A stretch of 64,000 bases of DNA from an uncultured Veillonella sp. (GTDB lineage Bacteria; Bacillota; Negativicutes; Veillonellales; Veillonellaceae), in contig NZ_CAKQFJ010000011.1 of NCBI RefSeq assembly GCF_934230905.1, positions 6,844 through 70,843 on the forward strand. The letters are read 5' to 3'. Every line of letters starts with the position of its first letter. Positions within the stretch are counted from its first letter, which is position 1. Position numbers and translations under genes: made by a program. Shown here piece after piece: positions 62,743 to 64,000 of the stretch. The notes under the pieces were generated by a model. The model was not told the DNA's origin, ran no database searches, and worked only from the letters and a program-made list of their open reading frames with translations.

Positions 62743-63855
62743 ATGCGACAAATAAAATGTCCTGATTGTAATGAAACATGTATTAAACACGGTGTTTTAA
62801 AATCTGGTTCTCAGCGTTGGTTTTGCAAACATTGTAAGGTGGCATTTACCGTTAAAATTAATAATTTAAGTAAAGAATTAAGCCTATTCTTGAATTGGTT
62901 ATTCAGCACCGATATTCAAGCTGATATGCCTGGTAAAGGTCGTACATTCAGGCGTAAAACCGCTAAATTTTGGTCCATATGGCCATTGCCACCAAAAGTG
63001 GAAGAAGTACATGATGTGGTATATCTTGATGGAATTTACTTAGCTAGGAATTTATGTGTATTGATTTGTTGCAATGATACTCATGTTCTAGGATGGTATG
63101 TCTGTCGTTATGAGCATGCTAGAGCTTGGCAGTGTTTAATGGAACGGATTGCCGAACCTAAAGTCGTTGTGTCTGATGGTGCTAATGGTTTGCCTAAAGC
63201 ATTACGTAAAGTTTGGCCTCATAGCAGTCACCAAAGATGCCTGTTTCACATTTTTTGTCAGGTTAGACGATATACGACAAGTAGACCTAAAACGTTAGCA
63301 GGAAAGGACCTTTATACTCTTGCTAAAGATTTATTTAATGTGAAAACAATGGATCAAGCTTTTATATGGATTAATAAACTTTCGGCGTGGCGAATGACAT
63401 ATTCTGATTTTTTACGAGAAATGACGATTGATGAATTCGGAAACAAACGCTCTACACATGAGCGTTTGCTTAAAGCTGAATCATCATTATGGCGTCTGAT
63501 TAGGCAACAAACTTTATTTACATTTTTGGAATGTATTGATATTACAATACCTACAACAAATAATCGTATTGAAGGTGGAGTAAATGCTCAACTAAGAAGT
63601 ATGTTACGGGCTCATAGGGGCCTTTCACTTGAAAGAAGACTAAAAGCGGTCTATTGGTGGTGCTATATGCACTCACCAAGACCGCTTTCTATTTCAGATA
63701 TATTAAATTGTATGCCTACAGATGAATCGATTGCTGCTATCTACAAACGGTTATCTGATTATTGCCAAATAGATCGTTCAATCCCTCAATGGGGTGATGC
63801 TCCTGTTTGGAATGAGCTACATATGTCTACAGATTTTCCAACTTATTGGGATTAG
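62743..63855 (+). CDS. IS256/IS1249-type transposase
   Basis: A 370-residue DDE transposase. An N-terminal zinc ribbon has CPDCNETC and CKHC; catalytic residues are likely Asp in VVYLDGIYLA (near 90), Asp in VVSDGANGLPKA (near 147) and Glu in NNRIEGGVNAQL (near 280). The intervening QRCLFHIF matches the C/DX2H signature of the IS256 group. I chose ATG 62743 with GGAGGA 7 nt upstream. The gene is intact. It ends at the right inverted repeat (stop adjacent). Confidence 0.9.
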   Translation: MRQIKCPDCNETCIKHGVLKSGSQRWFCKHCKVAFTVKINNLSKELSLFLNWLFSTDIQADMPGKGRTFRRKTAKFWSIWPLPPKVEEVHDVVYLDGIYLARNLCVLICCNDTHVLGWYVCRYEHARAWQCLMERIAEPKVVVSDGANGLPKALRKVWPHSSHQRCLFHIFCQVRRYTTSRPKTLAGKDLYTLAKDLFNVKTMDQAFIWINKLSAWRMTYSDFLREMTIDEFGNKRSTHERLLKAESSLWRLIRQQTLFTFLECIDITIPTTNNRIEGGVNAQLRSMLRAHRGLSLERRLKAVYWWCYMHSPRPLSISDILNCMPTDESIAAIYKRLSDYCQIDRSIPQWGDAPVWNELHMSTDFPTYWD

Positions 63856-63897
63856 TCACACACACTTTTTGTCCTATAACCCTTACTGTATGAATAT

Positions 63898-63922
63898 AAA
63901 AAAGCGACACTAAGTGTCGCTT
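63898..63922 (-). terminator. Minus-strand terminator at right edge
   Basis: AAGCGACACT and AGTGTCGCTT (63902-63911, 63913-63922) with a 1-nt loop; on the minus strand a six-T run follows, so it should end a leftward transcript that begins outside the window. Confidence 0.8.
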
Positions 63923-63957
63923 CCAATATAGTCATTAATATTATATTGTATATGCTG

Positions 63958-64000
63958 TTATCTAGGCGCATACATAATAATATATACACCAACCAGACAC
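63958..64000 (-). CDS. Possible 3' end of a minus-strand membrane protein gene
   Basis: On the minus strand one frame entering from the right reads CLVGVYIIMYAPR then a TAA stop (63958-63960). A terminator lies 36 nt downstream, consistent with a real gene end. The hydrophobic stretch suggests a membrane protein. Only 13 residues are visible, so identity cannot be given and the frame could be chance. Confidence 0.35.
   Translation of the reverse strand, partial: CLVGVYIIMYAPR

Larger units (their letters stand above)
62549..63879 (+). mobile_element. Complete insertion sequence of IS256/IS1249 type
   Basis: The element is bounded by a perfect 24-bp terminal inverted repeat: TTATAGGACAAAAAGTGTG... 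(62549-62572) and its complement (63856-63879). It carries one transposase gene. Flanking 8 bp differ (GTTTTGGC left, CCCTTACT right), so no target-site duplication is seen. It lies just after the rplT terminator, a harmless intergenic spot. A second copy of the end motif GGACAAAAAGTGTG lies inside at 62653-62666 or nearby. The IS family assignment rests on the transposase and is tentative. Confidence 0.85.

Noticed and set aside
1..64000. CRISPR array, prophage, toxin-antitoxin or defence island
   Set aside because: No regularly spaced repeats, phage structural genes or recognisable defence genes were seen; the only mobile element is the insertion sequence at 62.5-63.9 kb.

Overview
The window looks like a chromosomal segment of a low-GC, diderm Firmicute of the class Negativicutes, most likely Veillonella or a close relative. 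This is inferred from protein sequence character, AT-rich spacers, Bacillus/Clostridium-type gene orders (alaS-ireB-ruvX-yrzB, mltG-trmR-trhP, infC-rpmI-rplT, dnaG-rpoD, a 6S-type RNA between aspS and rarA), a T-box and ribosomal leaders, together with a Tat-exported [NiFe] hydrogenase and a DASS-type anion transporter. It is mostly core genome. Nearly everything reads on the + strand; the exceptions are the anion transporter near 60 kb and a probable gene end at the right edge.

Layout. 1-6.5 kb: end of minD, rodA, a radical-SAM/DUF2344 pair, RNase E/G and mntP. 6.5-7.6 kb: L21 leader and rplU-prp-rpmA. 7.7-9.3 kb: hydG behind an unassigned structured leader. 9.5-19.4 kb: recJ-rel-MBL hydrolase, then fur-hemZ-hisS-aspS, a tightly overlapped run. 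19.5-31.4 kb: 6S RNA, rarA, ftsK, a short RodZ-like protein, YgiQ-family protein, a lone solute-binding protein, rimO, cinA, recA, recX. 31.5-40 kb: rny, dnaG, rpoD, queD-queE-folE, tRNA(CAU), trmK, Nif3-like protein. 40.1-40.9 kb: rnpB and a thioredoxin. 41-46 kb: [NiFe] hydrogenase operon (small and large subunits, cytochrome b, maturation protease, HupH/HyaF-like protein). 46-59.4 kb: a GtrB-like glycosyltransferase, an NlpC/P60 hydrolase, alaS-ireB-ruvX-yrzB, mltG-trmR-trhP-DUF4911, an unrecognised secreted protein, T-box and thrS. 59.4-62.5 kb: anion transporter (minus) and the infC-rpmI-rplT operon with its attenuator. 62.5-63.9 kb: one complete insertion sequence of the IS256/IS1249 type with a 24-bp perfect terminal inverted repeat.

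How the genes work together. Most encode housekeeping: translation (five ribosomal proteins, IF3, four aminoacyl-tRNA synthetases, tRNA and ribosome modification), RNA processing (RNase E/G, RNase Y, RNase P RNA), replication and repair (DnaG, RecA/X/J, RarA, RuvX, CinA), and envelope growth and division (RodA, MinD, FtsK, RodZ-like, MltG, NlpC/P60). The energy-metabolism feature is hydrogen turnover: a membrane-bound [NiFe] uptake hydrogenase module with its own protease, plus an [FeFe]-hydrogenase maturase (HydG) elsewhere in the window. Six radical-SAM enzymes (a TIGR03960-like protein, HydG, HemZ, YgiQ, RimO, QueE) point to an anaerobic lifestyle.

I did not find a clearly new multi-gene system. 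The most worthwhile leads are the unassigned leader upstream of hydG, the probable non-standard start codon of rny, GC-rich perfect hairpins placed just inside hemZ and hyaD, the duplicated left end of the insertion sequence with its internal hairpin, and the unrecognised secreted protein at 56 kb.
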